DNA from: Peromyscus leucopus
Taxonomy: Eukaryota; Chordata; Mammalia; Rodentia; Cricetidae
Length of the DNA: 64,000 nucleotides
Direction of reading: 5' to 3'
Assembly (NCBI RefSeq): GCF_004664715.2
Contig: NC_051072.1
Coordinates: forward strand, 45,554,142-45,618,141
Positions 46,691 to 58,100 of the stretch are shown here, one piece after another; position 1 is the stretch's first letter; each line of letters starts with the position of its first letter. Under the pieces are notes generated by a model. It was not told the origin of the DNA, made no database searches, and saw only the letters and a program-made list of their open reading frames with translations. The position numbers and the translations under genes are program-made.

Positions 46691-47151
46691 GAAGGAGCTC
46701 TGGCTCTGGCTCTAGGAACTGCTGCTGTTTCTGCTGTTACGATTCAGACCATGTCCTTCCGGCACCCTTCCCGAACCGAGAGCCAATCCCTCCTCCTCTT
46801 TGATGTGAATGGCTTGCTTAAATCTTTATTTCAGTCCCCTGTGCTGAATCAACCACATAGGGGCTCAGATAAAGGCCAGGACTCTATGAAGGGAAGTCAT
46901 TGTGAGGCCCAGGGGGTGGATTCAGACCGCCCCACTGCGCGCTCTTCAGCCTCTCCATCACCACTTAGCTAAGTCTCTTGAATGTCCTTTTACCTCAGCG
47001 GGTTTTCCCATCCCCTTGGATCATTCTCCAGTGTCACAATGCAGCTCTGACAGCTGTCTGCAGCCAGAGGGTCACATCCTACTGCTTTTTCCCTTCAGAG
47101 GCAGTACAAAAAGTGTTCAGGACAAAGCCGCCTGTCCAGACTAGATAGGTA

Positions 47152-47190
47152 CCCCCCCCACCCCGCCCGCGCACGCCACTCCCCCCCCCC
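47152..47190 (-). other. C-rich / G-quadruplex-type tract on minus strand
   Basis: Two C runs (8 and 10) and CCCCGCCCGCGC between them; four or more G runs on the minus strand, about 1 kb upstream of the CpG island. Confidence 0.6.
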
Positions 47191-47435
47191 GTTATCACTT
47201 GTAAATACTTGGATAGCATAAAAGGGCTCATTAGCCAATGGGGCTTTCAACTCCAGTCCTTTTCTTAAGGACCCTTGGCAAACCTGTTGTGACAGAAATG
47301 TAAAATTCTGGAGGACTCCTGGGCTTGAAGATCTGCAATGGCTTCGCTGTAATTCGCCCCCTCTTCTCCCACGGCACACAGTATAGCACTTACCAGAGCT
47401 TTTAAACATGAATAATGGGGCGATATTATGCAGTA

Positions 47436-47545
47436 TCAATCTTTCCCCCGACCACAAGCTCCTCAAGGGCAGGGGACCTGCCGTATTCATCTTTGTATCC
47501 CCTGCAACCAACTGGCACACATCTCAATCAACGTCTACAGAATGG
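47436..47545 (+). mobile_element. LINE-2 3' end fragment
   Basis: GACCACAAGCTCCTCAAGGG, CAGGGGACCTGCC, TTCATCTTTGTATCCCCTGC matches the L2 3' end. Confidence 0.7.
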
Positions 47546-48099
47546 AAGCTGGCTGAATTTATACCCCGGGTCACAGTGTGGAGCTCAGATGACTCTGGAG
47601 CTGAAGGCAAGTAGAAATCATTTATTTCTCACTGCCTAACTCCGCCCTGGTTTCCCAGGGATTCAAGACACTACAAAGGTTAAGGTGATTGTGTTGGTGC
47701 CTTTGATGGAAGATCTCCTTGTTCTTAGAAGGGAGGAAAATGAAGCCAGGTCCAGCGTGCTGCGGTTTTGCTATCTAGGGCTAGAGAAAGCGGGTCAGAA
47801 GGAATGTGTCTTCACCCAGCCAGCAGAACTGCAGACAGCTGCTAGGGCCGTTCTTAACAAGCTTGGTCCTAAACACAAGGCATCAGCTGTTTTCTTCCTT
47901 TGCTACAGGCGCGTGTCTTTGACTTAACTTTAGTTTCTCAGCAGAAATACATAAAGTCATCTTTGGAGACCTTGGCTTGTGTTCAAGCCAAGCACTCTGC
48001 TGACTATTTTGCTCTAGTCTTATTGCCAGACAACATCGTCATTAATGTTTCCCTTTACAATCCAGGAAACTGAGGTCCCAAGAAGTTTAAGCAGAAAGC
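47546..48099. other. Mast4 upstream flank
   Basis: No gene recognised. A MIR-like trace (CAATCCAGGAAACTGAGGTC) lies at about 48058-48090, just before the CpG island. Confidence 0.4.
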
Positions 48100-48479
48100 C
48101 GGTTGGAGATCAGCTCCGTTCGGACGCCCTCGCTCCATCACCGACTTCACTCTGCACACTGGTGGGAGCGTGAGCGCGCGCGTGAGTGGCCGTGCGCTTC
48201 CGTTTCTCCGCGAAGCCCCCTCCGGCTCAGTTTTCCCCGATTTCACTTTTTGGAGACCAAGTCCGGTTCTCCAAGGTTTGACCTCCCTCGGCCATCTCCC
48301 TCTCGCGTCCCAAGGACGGACGGCCACTCCCTCGACCACTTCGGAGTCCTAGCCCGGGCTGAGCCTGCGTGCTCCACGCCCGCCCCACCGAGTCCCGCGC
48401 CGTGGGGCTGCCCCGCGCACCCAGAGCTCCCGTGGGATCGGGTGGCCCCGCGCCTGGCCCCACCTCCCCTACCTGACGC

Positions 48480-48866
48480 CCGCGCGGCCAGCGGCTCCGT
48501 AGCCTCCGCCCACCGGCGCGCCTGCGCTGCCATTGGCTCCGCGGGCTGCCCGTCTCCTCCGCTCCGTCCTGGAGGCAGGTTTAGCCAGAGAAGCCGCAGT
48601 CCCGGCGGCTCGGGCGCAGCGCGGAGCGCGGATCGCGGCGGGCATGGCCCTGCGCGCGCGAGTCCCTGTCAGCAGCCGAGCCACGGCGGCCGTGAACTTG
48701 GGGACGCGCTCCTGCGGCCCGGCCTCGGTCATGTAGTCGCCGGCGGCGCTCCCCGCAAGCCCGGGAGCCGCAGCGTGATCCAGACGCAGCCCAGCAGCCC
48801 GGGCTTCCCCGGGAGGCGCCGAGCGCCCCGCCACCCATCGGGTGGCACTTCGGGCCGGAGAGGGAC
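48480..48866 (+). promoter_or_regulatory. Mast4: Mast4 core promoter and 5' UTR (TATA-less, CpG-island type)
   Basis: Very GC-rich sequence directly upstream of the Mast4 ATG, with many CpGs and no TATA box. An inverted CCAAT box (ATTGG) lies at 48532-48536, which suggests NF-Y input and transcription starting some tens of bases downstream. The exact start site cannot be read from sequence, so the promoter/5' UTR border is not set. The reading frame of the ATG shows no stop in the roughly 140 bases checked upstream, so an upstream in-frame non-ATG start is not excluded. Confidence 0.7.
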
Positions 48867-49223
48867 ATGGGGGAGAAAGTTTCCGAGGCGCCCGAGCCGG
48901 TGCCCCGCGGCTGCAGCAGCCACGGCGCCCGGACTCTCGTCCCTCCGGCGGCAGCCGTGTCCTCGGAGGGAGCTTCCTCGGCGGAGTCGTCCTCGGGCTC
49001 GGAAACTCTGTCGGAGGAAGGGGAACCCGGCCGCTTCTCCTGCAGGTCTCAGCCGCCGCGGCCGCCGGGCGGCGCCCTGGGAACCCGGCTGCCCGCCGCG
49101 TGGGCTCCCGCGCGCGTGGCGCTGGAGCGTGGAGTTCCTGCCCTGCCGCTGCCGCCCCCCGGAGGAGTGGTACTGCCGGTACCCCGGGTCAGCAGCGCAT
49201 CCCAGGAGGAGCAGGACGAGGAG
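48867..49223 (+). CDS. Mast4: Mast4 first coding exon (partial gene, N-terminal 119 codons)
   Basis: This exon encodes the N-terminus of microtubule-associated serine/threonine kinase 4, a large cytoplasmic AGC-type kinase whose DUF1908, kinase and PDZ domains lie in exons outside this window. The product starts MGEKVSEAPEPVPRG, continues with a Ser/Glu-rich stretch (ASSAESSSGSETLSEEGEP, about residues 37-55) and a Pro/Ala-rich low-complexity stretch, and ends SSASQEEQDEE. I recognise this as the long-isoform MAST4 N-terminus; in the orthologues the next residues are LDHILSPP, encoded by exon 2. The ATG has a good Kozak context (GAC ATG G, G at -3 and +4). Translation stops matching the family exactly at GAG|GTGGGC, a plausible donor, in phase 0 after 119 codons; the frame then runs on as unrelated sequence. 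The exon sits inside a CpG island, and the N-terminus looks intrinsically disordered. No domain of the kinase itself is visible here. Confidence 0.9.
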
Positions 49224-51339
49224 GTGGGCACCGCCTATCCCATCCCGAACCCTCCAGGTCCCCTTTGCAGGGGCACCTCAGATTCCATTGCGTGCGCGCC
49301 GGTGTTTTGGAGAGGGGAGGGGGAACTAAAGGCGTTCTGTCACCAGCCCGGGATAGTCACGGTCAGGAGATTCTTTGGGTCCTTGACTTCTTGTGGTTGG
49401 CCCCGCGCGCTTTTCTACAGGGGCTACCCGACGGCGTGCTTTGGAAATGTCGCGGAGCCAGTCCCTTCCTATCTGTATCTGCTTGGGTTGTCAGCGTCAG
49501 GACGTGATCTGAAAGCTTGCTCGTCCCCACAAACTCAGACCCGATTTCTAGAAGTGGGAGTGCTAACTCCTGAAGTCTTTAGTGGAGCAGGAGACCTGGA
49601 ACGTAGGACGCGGGTGGGAGTGGCGGCTGTGGAATTGCACTATTGGGATGTCGGAGAGGAGGGTTCCCTGGGGCTGCCGGTGGATGGTTTTGGTGGTCGC
49701 TTTACCTTCCATCGTCGGGCAGAGGGAGATTCCCCATGCTAAGCCTTTCGTCGCGAAGGCATGAGCGCCTACTGCTCCCACTTGGACTCAGTGTCCAGAG
49801 GAACGCTGTAGGACACTGTGTAGAATGCATCTTTCCTTCTTCAGAGGACTTTGTCCAACCTCATTTCCTGGAAGGCTGTGCATCCAAAACTTGTGGTTCT
49901 CTTCCTGACACACCGAGTTTCGTGATCCCCTAGGTTGCTATATCTTGCTTGCTTTTTCTCTCTTCCTTCCTGCTTTGGAAGACAGGGAAGGAAGATTCTC
50001 CACGTCTTTAAGATTGTTTGCTTTGAATGTTTCTTGTGGGAGAAATCATCTTGATCAGACAAGGCCATAAATAAAACATAACCCTAGCATAGTCTCCTTT
50101 GTGAAATTAATTCCGCAGTGCCAGACTGGTATTTTCCCGTCTCTGCTGGGGTTAGCGCTGGGAAACAATTGCCTTTGTCCCTAGAAGGAAACAGAGCTAG
50201 GGTCCTGGTACTAGCCCCCTGAGTGCCCTGCTTGGAAGCAGGGGCCAGATCTGGCTACAGCTAGCAGAGGCAAGTCCCAGCCTGGCGAAGATGGAAGGAA
50301 CCTTGGCTGGTGGTTGGCCAAGGCTCTGGTGGTAACCATGACCCATTCCTGGATGCCTGTGGGATTGCAGGGATCTCAGACAGGTGTCTGGAGATCTGCT
50401 TTCTAGAACTCTTTTGCTTCTCAATTGTGAGATCTGGGTGCATTTCATTCCTTAGAAGCTCAGTTCTGCAGGCAGAAGTGGAGACTTTCAAGGTAAAGTT
50501 CACTCTGACAAGAATGCTGTTTCTGACCTGGAATTTTGGATAGATCTAAATTCCAGACTGAGCTTAGTCATTCCAGGGGTTTGTTGAGTGACACACCCAC
50601 CCTAGATGCTGCCAGAGAACAGTGCAGATGGGTACATCTCTCTTTGATGTAGCGTGTTGCCTCTGGGTAACTGGCTATAAATGATTCTGTTTAGCTAATG
50701 TGGTATGCACAAGGTCTTGAAGAAGCGGGGCTCGGGGGCGGGTAAGGTCTCATTTTTGATCCTGATCGTACAGTTGGTTCATCGTCTCCACTCCGAGTGA
50801 CAGTGATTTTCTTTCTCTGAAGTGGATATAACGCTATCTTATTTCCCTGGCAAGGCACTGGAGATTGGTTGAGTGAAACACATTTTGTGCTTCCGAGTAG
50901 GATGGCCCAACGATTTTGGTCGCTGTTCGTGAAAGTTCCGAATTGGATGGAAAGAGACCGCTGTGACAGTTTGTGACATGCCTTAGCCTACCAGGGGATG
51001 GTGGGGGTGAAATCTTGATTTGCCCTGAGAATTTTGAAACAAAACCAAAGTCATGTGGCTCCCCTGCTTCAGCAGCAGAGAAGTCGTAAAACTTGGGGAG
51101 GGGCGTGAAAGCTCATATATACACACTGGTACTGATGTGGACACTGGGTGGAACTGTGGAATTGGGCCTTTTGTGGAATGGTGACTTTGGGAAATTAACA
51201 AAAACCCTTTGGCCTTTCCTTAGGAAAAGCACACATTTTAAATGACTGTTCTAGAAGGTTCAGGAATGGCAGACTAAGAATACCACCTTTCCCCATTTCC
51301 TGGGCACACCTGTGTTTGACTTCTGATTCTGTGAGCTTG

Positions 51340-51480
51340 AGGAAGAAGTCATGTGCTTATGGACCATTGGACTCTGTCAGCCTCAGTTTTCTCACCTCTT
51401 AAATGGGAGCAAGAGCAATAGCACTCTTGAGACATTTTATACACACCTATACGCATCATCTGATTTAGTCTCTGCAGAGT
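51340..51480 (+). mobile_element. MIR SINE remnant
   Basis: GGACTCTGTCAGCCTCAGTT, TTCTCACCTCTTAAATGGGA follows the MIR core. Confidence 0.65.
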
Positions 51481-51633
51481 AGTTGATATTTAGCGCCAAG
51501 TAAATATCAGGGAGCATTGACTTTTGAGTTTATTGCTTATACAATTTTGTGAAATCAAACTTCAAAGTTGGACTGACTTGTTATTTCGTTATTGCATAAT
51601 TTATGTACTATCTACTTTGAGAGGTTTTATTCC

Positions 51634-51817
51634 CGTTTTAAACAGATTTATTACTTTCAAATGATGTGCATGCTGTGTGTGTACATGGGTGCAAGTGTTA
51701 AAGTTGGAGATACAAGCAGTTGTAAGCCCCCACCCCCCATGAGCTAGGAAGTGACCCCTGACCCTCTACAAGAGCAGAACTTGCTCTTGATTGCTGAGCG
51801 GTTTCTCCAGCTCCCAG
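51634..51817 (-). mobile_element. B2/B3-type SINE
   Basis: GATACAAGCAGTTGTAAGCC, CCTCTACAAGAGCAGAACTT and GCTGAGCGGTTTCTCCAGCT, minus-strand copy. Confidence 0.8.
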
Positions 51818-52384
51818 CTTATCCCCCTTTACTGTTACAAGTGGGCGGCAGCAGGACTCTTTCTGTTTATTTCAGGCTGCTGTTTTGACAAGCACCTGGG
51901 GCTGGTAGTGTTGTGCTATACTGTAGCAAGGCCCAGGCTAGAAAACGTTAAGAGGCTTAAGAGCAATTCCTAGAATGGAAAGGCATTCATTTCGGTTTAA
52001 AAACTGCTGTGTAGCTTGGGAGATTCATTTTTTCCCCCAGATAATTTTTAAAAATCCTCACTGTATTTGTTTTTAAAATACAAGGAAATTCTGGTTCCTA
52101 GCATGTTCCTACAATGCTGCTGCTTTTTTTTTTTTTTTTTGACAACCTTGTTAAAGCTGTTTTGAATATCTCTAGTAAGGGTCACAGTGTCTCATGGTCT
52201 AGCTCACAACTAATACATGTGTACATGTACCAAGTCTCATACCTGTACATGTACCAGGCTCATATGCTTCAGTCAGACCTGCCGGCTTTGGTGTCTTAAA
52301 AACTAGTTGAATGTTGGCATTGATAGACTCCTAAAATTTTAATTTGCTTCTATTATACTGTGCTGTTGGGATAAAATCTACAGT

Positions 52385-52433
52385 CTTACATGCGCTGGAC
52401 AAGCACTTACCACTGAGCTACAAACACAACCAT
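52385..52433 (-). mobile_element. ID-like fragment
   Basis: ACATGCGCTGGACAAGCACT followed by TACCACTGAGCTACAAAC, the minus strand of an ID promoter region. Confidence 0.6.
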
Positions 52434-52659
52434 TTTTATACTTAATATTAAACACATGAGAGTCAGAGCAGATGGGTGACTTAGTTTTGTTGAAAACAAA
52501 AAACACACAAACCGATGTGGCATCTGCCTTATGTCCTGGCTGCAAACCTGTGGATGTGGGGTTCTGTATGTTGATGGGCTACATGCTGCATTTCTGATTG
52601 ACAATCGAGGTTGGAGGACTGACCCCCCCCCCCCCCATTTAAGCAGTTTGCCTCTAAGG

Positions 52660-52884
52660 CAGTGGTTTTCAACCTGTAGGTCATGACCCCTTGGGGGTGT
52701 CGAACAACCCTTTCGCAGGGGTCGCCTAAGACCATCTGCGTATCAGATATTTACATTATGATTCATAACAGTAGAAAGATTACAGTTATGAAGTAGCAAT
52801 GAAAATAATTTTATGTTTGGGGGTCACTACAACATGAGGAGCTGTATCAAAGGGTCACAGCATTAGGAAGGTTAAGAACCATGG
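52660..52884 (-). mobile_element. Non-autonomous hAT (Charlie-type, URR1-like)
   Basis: About 225 bp with imperfect terminal inverted repeats CAGTGGTTTTCAACCT and AGGTTAAGAACCATG. Internal CCTTTCGCAGGGGTCGCC and GAAGTAGCAATGAAAATAAT are typical of this rodent family. No transposase coding. Followed directly by an A-run. Confidence 0.8.
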
Positions 52885-52888
52885 CTCA

Positions 52889-52910
52889 AAAAAAAAAAAA
52901 AAAAAAAAAA
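52889..52910. repeat. Poly(A) run
   Basis: Uninterrupted A run of about 22, then GAAAAAAAGAAAAA. Confidence 0.95.
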
Positions 52911-52924
52911 GAAAAAAAGAAAAA

Positions 52925-52990
52925 GGGGTTGGGATTTAGCTCACTGGTAGAGTGCTTACCCAGGTACAAGGCCCTAGGGGTCTTAGTTGA
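52925..52990 (+). mobile_element. ID SINE
   Basis: GGGGTTGGGATTTAGCTCAC, TGGTAGAGTGCTTACCCAGG, CAAGGCCCTAGGGGTC matches the ID/BC1-type tRNA-derived SINE with A and B boxes. The expected A-rich tail is not obvious downstream. Confidence 0.85.
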
Positions 52991-53094
52991 GGCTGGTGGT
53001 GGTGGGGGGTTTGGAGGACCACATGACTCTAAGACATTCTATCTTGTATTTTTCCCAGAGTACCTTATAGTCCCAATAAGGTATCATTTGGTAG

Positions 53095-53200
53095 CTGTTG
53101 ATGGCAAACTCACTGAGGGCAGGAATTTTACCTGGATGTCTAGCACCTGCCTCTAATAAATGATCGGGAACTTAGTAAACATATGTTGAATGACGTCTCT
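53095..53200 (+). mobile_element. LINE-2/MIR 3' end fragment
   Basis: AACTCACTGAGGGCAGGAAT, CTAGCACCTGCCTCTAATAA and AAACATATGTTGAATGA. Confidence 0.6.
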
Positions 53201-54189
53201 GAAACTAGCGGTCTGTTTGATTGAAGGGTGACTGACTGTGTGTATCCATTTATTTTGTCTGTTGTGAATTCGGATGCATCAACCTCGTGGCTCCTCCTTA
53301 CTCACCAAAATAAACAAGCAAGCAAGCAAACACCTTGTGGCTCACAGGAGAGGTATTGGGTATCAGGACTTTGTGTTTTTTCAATAAATGGGAACACAGT
53401 CAAGTCAGGCACACCCGCTTTTCAGTCTGTGTATTAGAATTTGAAGCGTCCAGAGCCACCCAGAATGGCTAGAGGGGTCTGTGTAGTTGAAGGGCTAGCC
53501 AACTTACTATGTGTCAGCTGGTCATAGTCTGCTGTACCAAGGGACTTATTTAGTGACAAAAAGTTGGGAAAGTGTCCCTTATTAACCATAGGCACTATTG
53601 GGGAGTGTCTCTAATATGTTCAATTAAATGGTGTCTAAATGGGAGGACTGCCTTTAACATCATTTGGGGGATGATTGTGTTTTGGGTTTCCCCGCATGAC
53701 AGTAATATAATCTGAATTGGGCTTCAGATTTTTATGGGTTATGAGAATAACTAGCAAAAAGAAACCATGAATTCAGACATGCTTTTTCATAGACTTTATA
53801 TTTTATTAACCACAGAAGCTACATAACTTGAAAAGAGAAGTGCATGAATCTTGGCATATTTATTATTTAGTCTACTTTCTGACTCGATTCCTCGGTGCGA
53901 GCCATGAGATTAAAACAGCAGTCAGTTTACAAATGTATATGTAATCCCGCCCTGAGGCGTCGTCCCGGGCAGGGCTGGGTTTGACATCATGGAGCTTCTC
54001 ATGCACTTGAGGGAGCGAGATGTAAACCCCCGGTGGTTATTTACTAACCAGTGACAGAGGTGACATCTGAGGCAGCAGGCTCTGAGGAAGTATGTGACCA
54101 AATTGCACGAATCCATGAACTGAAACCTGGAAGACGAGCAGAAGTTAGACGGAGGAGAAGAACGGAATGAGCCGGAGTGAGGCAGGTCA
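53201..54189. other. Unique intronic DNA
   Basis: Nothing recognised. Confidence 0.5.
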
Positions 54190-54560
54190 CCGAGACGGCT
54201 CCTGCGGAGACTGTGGGCCTCCTGCTTGGCATGGAGAAAAGGAGAGCATGGAGCAGGTGACTGAGAGCTGAGACACAGCCGAGAAGTACGTAGCCCCGGG
54301 GGACTTCATGCTGTCAGGGCACTGGGAGCCATTGGAAGAATTGAAGCAAGGAAGTGTGGCCTGGCGAGATTTGTATTTGAAGGAAGTCAGGCATCTCAAA
54401 GCCCACGTGTTGAGAACTGAAGGTCCAGCCTGTTTACATGGTCCTGAGTTGGAAGTGATAATGTGAGAGAGTGGCCTGGTAATGATTAGTGTGTGGATGA
54501 AATGGAGAGGGGAGGAGGGAGGAGGTAGTTCAGGGACTCCAGGTAAATTCACATGAAAGT
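54190..54560 (+). mobile_element. Possible ancient mammalian repeat
   Basis: GGGAGCCATTGGAAGAATTG, AAGCAAGGAAGTGTGGCCTG and GATTTGTATTTGAAGGAAG resemble a widespread old mammalian repeat whose name I cannot fix. Confidence 0.4.
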
Positions 54561-54790
54561 TGGCCAGCAAAGAATTTAGATCGATTCCAGAGAACATCAT
54601 GCTGCTGTTCTCTGCGTTATGTCTTAGAGGGTTTTGAGAAGAAAAGTTTCAGAGGAGGGTCTTACCTTACAAGTGCTCATTTCCATAGTAAGTGTAGAGA
54701 CAGATTTACTGGAGGATAACCTGGGGGAGGGTGCTCCGAGATTGTGTCCCTGTGGGCAGGAATCATGGTGCTAGCATGCCAACATATACT

Positions 54791-55150
54791 TGTAGCCAGA
54801 AGGTTCCTCTGGTCCCACCCGGCCCTTGGGTCCTGCAGCCACTTATAAAATAATCACTCAGAGGCTTAATATTATTTACAGACTATATGGCCTATGGCAG
54901 GCCTCTTGTTAGCTAGCTCTTATATCTTAAATTAACCCGTTTCTATTAATCTATGTTTTGCCACGTGTTCCATGGCTTTCCTGGTCAGCTGGCATGTTGT
55001 TCCTTGCACGGCAAATGGTGTCTCTCCAGACTCCACCTTTCTCTTTCCTGTCTCTCTCCTTGGAGTTCCCTCCTGCCTCTAAGCTGCCTTGCCATAGAGG
55101 CCAAAGCAGCTTATTTATTAACCAGTTGGGAACAACATATATTCACAGCA
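54791..55150 (-). mobile_element. ERV solo LTR, family A, copy 4
   Basis: 360 bp in minus orientation, ends TGCTGTGAATATATG...TACA. Shares GCCACGTGTTCCATGGCTTT and TTAGCTAGCTCTTATATCTT with copy 1. No clear target duplication (TATACT versus TACAGA), so ends may have drifted. Confidence 0.85.
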
Positions 55151-58100
55151 TACAGAAAGCCATCCCCCAGCATATACTACCAGAGTCTGACTTGTTGGGT
55201 GGATTTTCCTATTGGAGTGGAGTTTTCCTTTGCCACATCTGGTATTCCAGGACATGGCAAATATTTACACCTTGCTAATATTTTTGAGCAAGGGGAGAAT
55301 CTATCTGATGACTCAGATTTAGTGGGTACAGTGTTTGAGTTCAATGGGTTTTGTTTTGATCCATTTGTTCTTGTTGTTTAGTTTGGCCTTCTGAGGGAGG
55401 GTATCGATGTGGGGATACAGATATGAAAAACTGGAGAGCTAATAGGAAGGGTCCATAGTCATGTGGCCCGGACTAGGAGAGAGCTTAGCAGAGGTGACAG
55501 TATGTTCTCAGAAAAGAAGATTGTGTTTTCAGATAAAAGACAGCCCTGTCACTTCTCATCATGCTCATGGACTCTGTGGCTTTGCCTGGACAGGGCTTGT
55601 GCTCACTTCTTTCATCCCTTTAGAGCAAGCTGCTAGTGTTTCCCTGCTCTGGAGTCACGGGCCCATCCTAATCCAGTCACTTAGAAAAGACAACTTCATC
55701 TAGGTTTATTAATACTGAGTCCATTTACCTCTTGCAGAGGGTCATTGGAAGAATGTGATGCTGCGTGTTCATCTCCAGCATGATGTATGGCATCTATTAA
55801 GCATTCCAGAGGATGTTTGCTCTAGTCTTGAGGATGGGGATGGCTGGTTTATGAAGAATGTTGGTGTTATCACTATCATAGAAAGGTGATAAGCAGAGAC
55901 CCAAAGTTGCTCCCTGCGTGGACTGTGCTGTTAGGACATCTTGATGGTAGCCTGGAAGGCTCTTTCCTTTCCATGTAGGTAGATTTGTAAAACGTATCAC
56001 CATTAATTTCATGGGTGGAACATTTTTATGAGATAGTACCAGCAAACTTTATGGTGCATGATTCATTAGCCCTTCTGTGAAGACGCCGACTCTCTTTTCC
56101 ATGTGGAACCTGTTCTTAGTGATCAGTTATCAATTAGTATCCAGGTTGTTAGACAGAGGGGTGATGTCAGCTGTGCCGTGAAGCAGGAAAGATGACTCGA
56201 ACTTCATCCGATTTTCCAACTGAAGGTGCATGAGCTGAGAAGGGAGTAAGATGGAGGTCGGGCGATGCTTTGGAAGTCAAATCCAGTTCATATAAGTATT
56301 GGGGTGAAGAGGTGAGAACTGTAATCCAGAAGCCACCCCAACTTCCCAGAAGGGAAATCTGGACATTCAGTGGAACTTTAGAAAATTCAAGAACTCATCT
56401 ATGCAAAGTCCCTCTCTTTGCGACAGTATACACATTGGAGTTTACAGTAACCCAGGAGCCCTTGGTTCTATGTGAAGATGGCTGGATCGGCTGGCAGTGC
56501 TCTGCTCTCGCCTAGTGACTGGGCTCCTGCCCTTGCACTGGTTCAGGCTGACACCTGCACAGCGTTGCATCATTGGCTTCAAAGGTTTCTGCAGTCTTCT
56601 GTGTGCCCCTGCTTCTCCGTGACGCAGTATGCTAGTGTTAGTTACTATAGGCTAAAGCGTAGTGTGAAACACAAGATTAAGCAAGGGGCCGCTGTTCCTG
56701 TAGCTCTGGACACTTGTTTCTCTGCCCATATTTGGGCTCCTTCACCTGTCTCAGAATTCCTGGGAAGGACTGCACAGTAGTGACATGTCTCCAGGGTCAT
56801 TAGAAATCATCCTTTAAATGTAGCAAAAATGTAGGTTCAGGACTGAGGTCAGCCTTTTCTACACAGTGTTGCCTCCTGGTGATGGAAGGTGTAGAACCTG
56901 TCTGAAGTCCCCCGCCCAACCCCCGGGGATTTGTGTAGCTTCTCTCACTGTGGAGTTTTCCTGCTTATTTAATGAGTTATATTCCTAACTAGACATGTGT
57001 CTAAGACAGCTTAGAAATTTGTATCCCAGGCCCATAGTCTTTTGCTCGCCCATCAATTCTCCGCTCAGACACAGTCAATATAATTTTGATTATGGTACTT
57101 ACTTCCATTGAACCTTTCAGCCCAAATGCTTTGTGATGATATTAGAGGTTGCAGGGAGGTGGGCGTGCCAGAAGGAAGACAGAGACACCGGCACATTCGG
57201 CTCCTTTTCCTTACTGATTTCATAGGCTGTCATGTGGAAAATGAAATTTTAATTCTAACGTTTGGAACTTGGTCACTTAACACTTTTTGGCACAGAGCAA
57301 CTTCCCAAGTGAGCCCAATTTGATTTGGGTGGATGAGCATGAATTAACTAGCTCTGACAGATGTGGATCTTTGGGCTTTGGCCTTAGAACTCAGTTTCCT
57401 CTTTAACCTGGTGGGAAGTCACGGGTGGCATTCTTGCCTGGGTGGTGATTTTGTGTGTTTCTGTGTGGGTGGGAAACTACCATTACATCTTGGCCTTCTG
57501 ATTCCTTGCCACTGCAGGCATTTCTGTACCCAGGGCTAGCCAGGCCATGCAGGGAGGGCCTCCATGCGGCAGCAACAGCAGGACAGGAACTCAAGTTGGG
57601 GTTCGTGTTGCCAATCTCGCGTCGCTCTATTATTGAGACTTAACATTCTGAGAAGCCATCCTTCCAAAATTGTCCCACGACGATGGCAGCAGGACTCCCA
57701 CTCACGGTTGAAGTGGTGTGCAGATGTAGTGAATGCCATTCTGTGCATAAAGATTGGATGTTACATGTCACAAGTTCTTGTGGATCTGGTGGTTTGGTTC
57801 CATAGAGACACACAGAGCAGTAACTCAGGGAATCCGCCTTTCCACTCACACAGTGTTAACTCGACTGGCTTCACTGAAACAATCTGAGCCCTCACCCAGG
57901 TTTTGGGTTTTAGGAAGCCCCTCTGGGGCTCCTCACAGGAGTTTCTGCAGAGAGCTCAACAGTCCCAGACACTAGTCTTGAGAAAGATGTGCAGAAGGTC
58001 CACTTTTAGGAAGAGGAACATGGCATGCCTCAGAAGAGTCCAGTTACATGGTTAAGGAACCCAAGGAGACATGGACCTTCATGTCCTTATGGCCCCTATC

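Larger units (their letters stand above)
48100..49450. promoter_or_regulatory. CpG island spanning Mast4 promoter and exon 1
   Basis: CpG dinucleotides are abundant throughout, in contrast to the CpG-depleted flanks on both sides. The island covers the distal promoter, 5' UTR, first coding exon and start of intron 1. It explains the long open frames on both strands here (up to about 400 codons), since GC-rich DNA contains few stop codons. It is the only clear CpG island in the window. Confidence 0.9.

Noticed and set aside
48103..49329. 408-codon plus-strand open frame across the CpG island, plus other long frames on both strands at 48055-49781
   Set aside because: GC-rich islands lack stop codons. 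The frame begins at a non-ATG triplet, is Arg/Pro/Ser-rich without a family match, and overlaps the recognised Mast4 exon in another frame.
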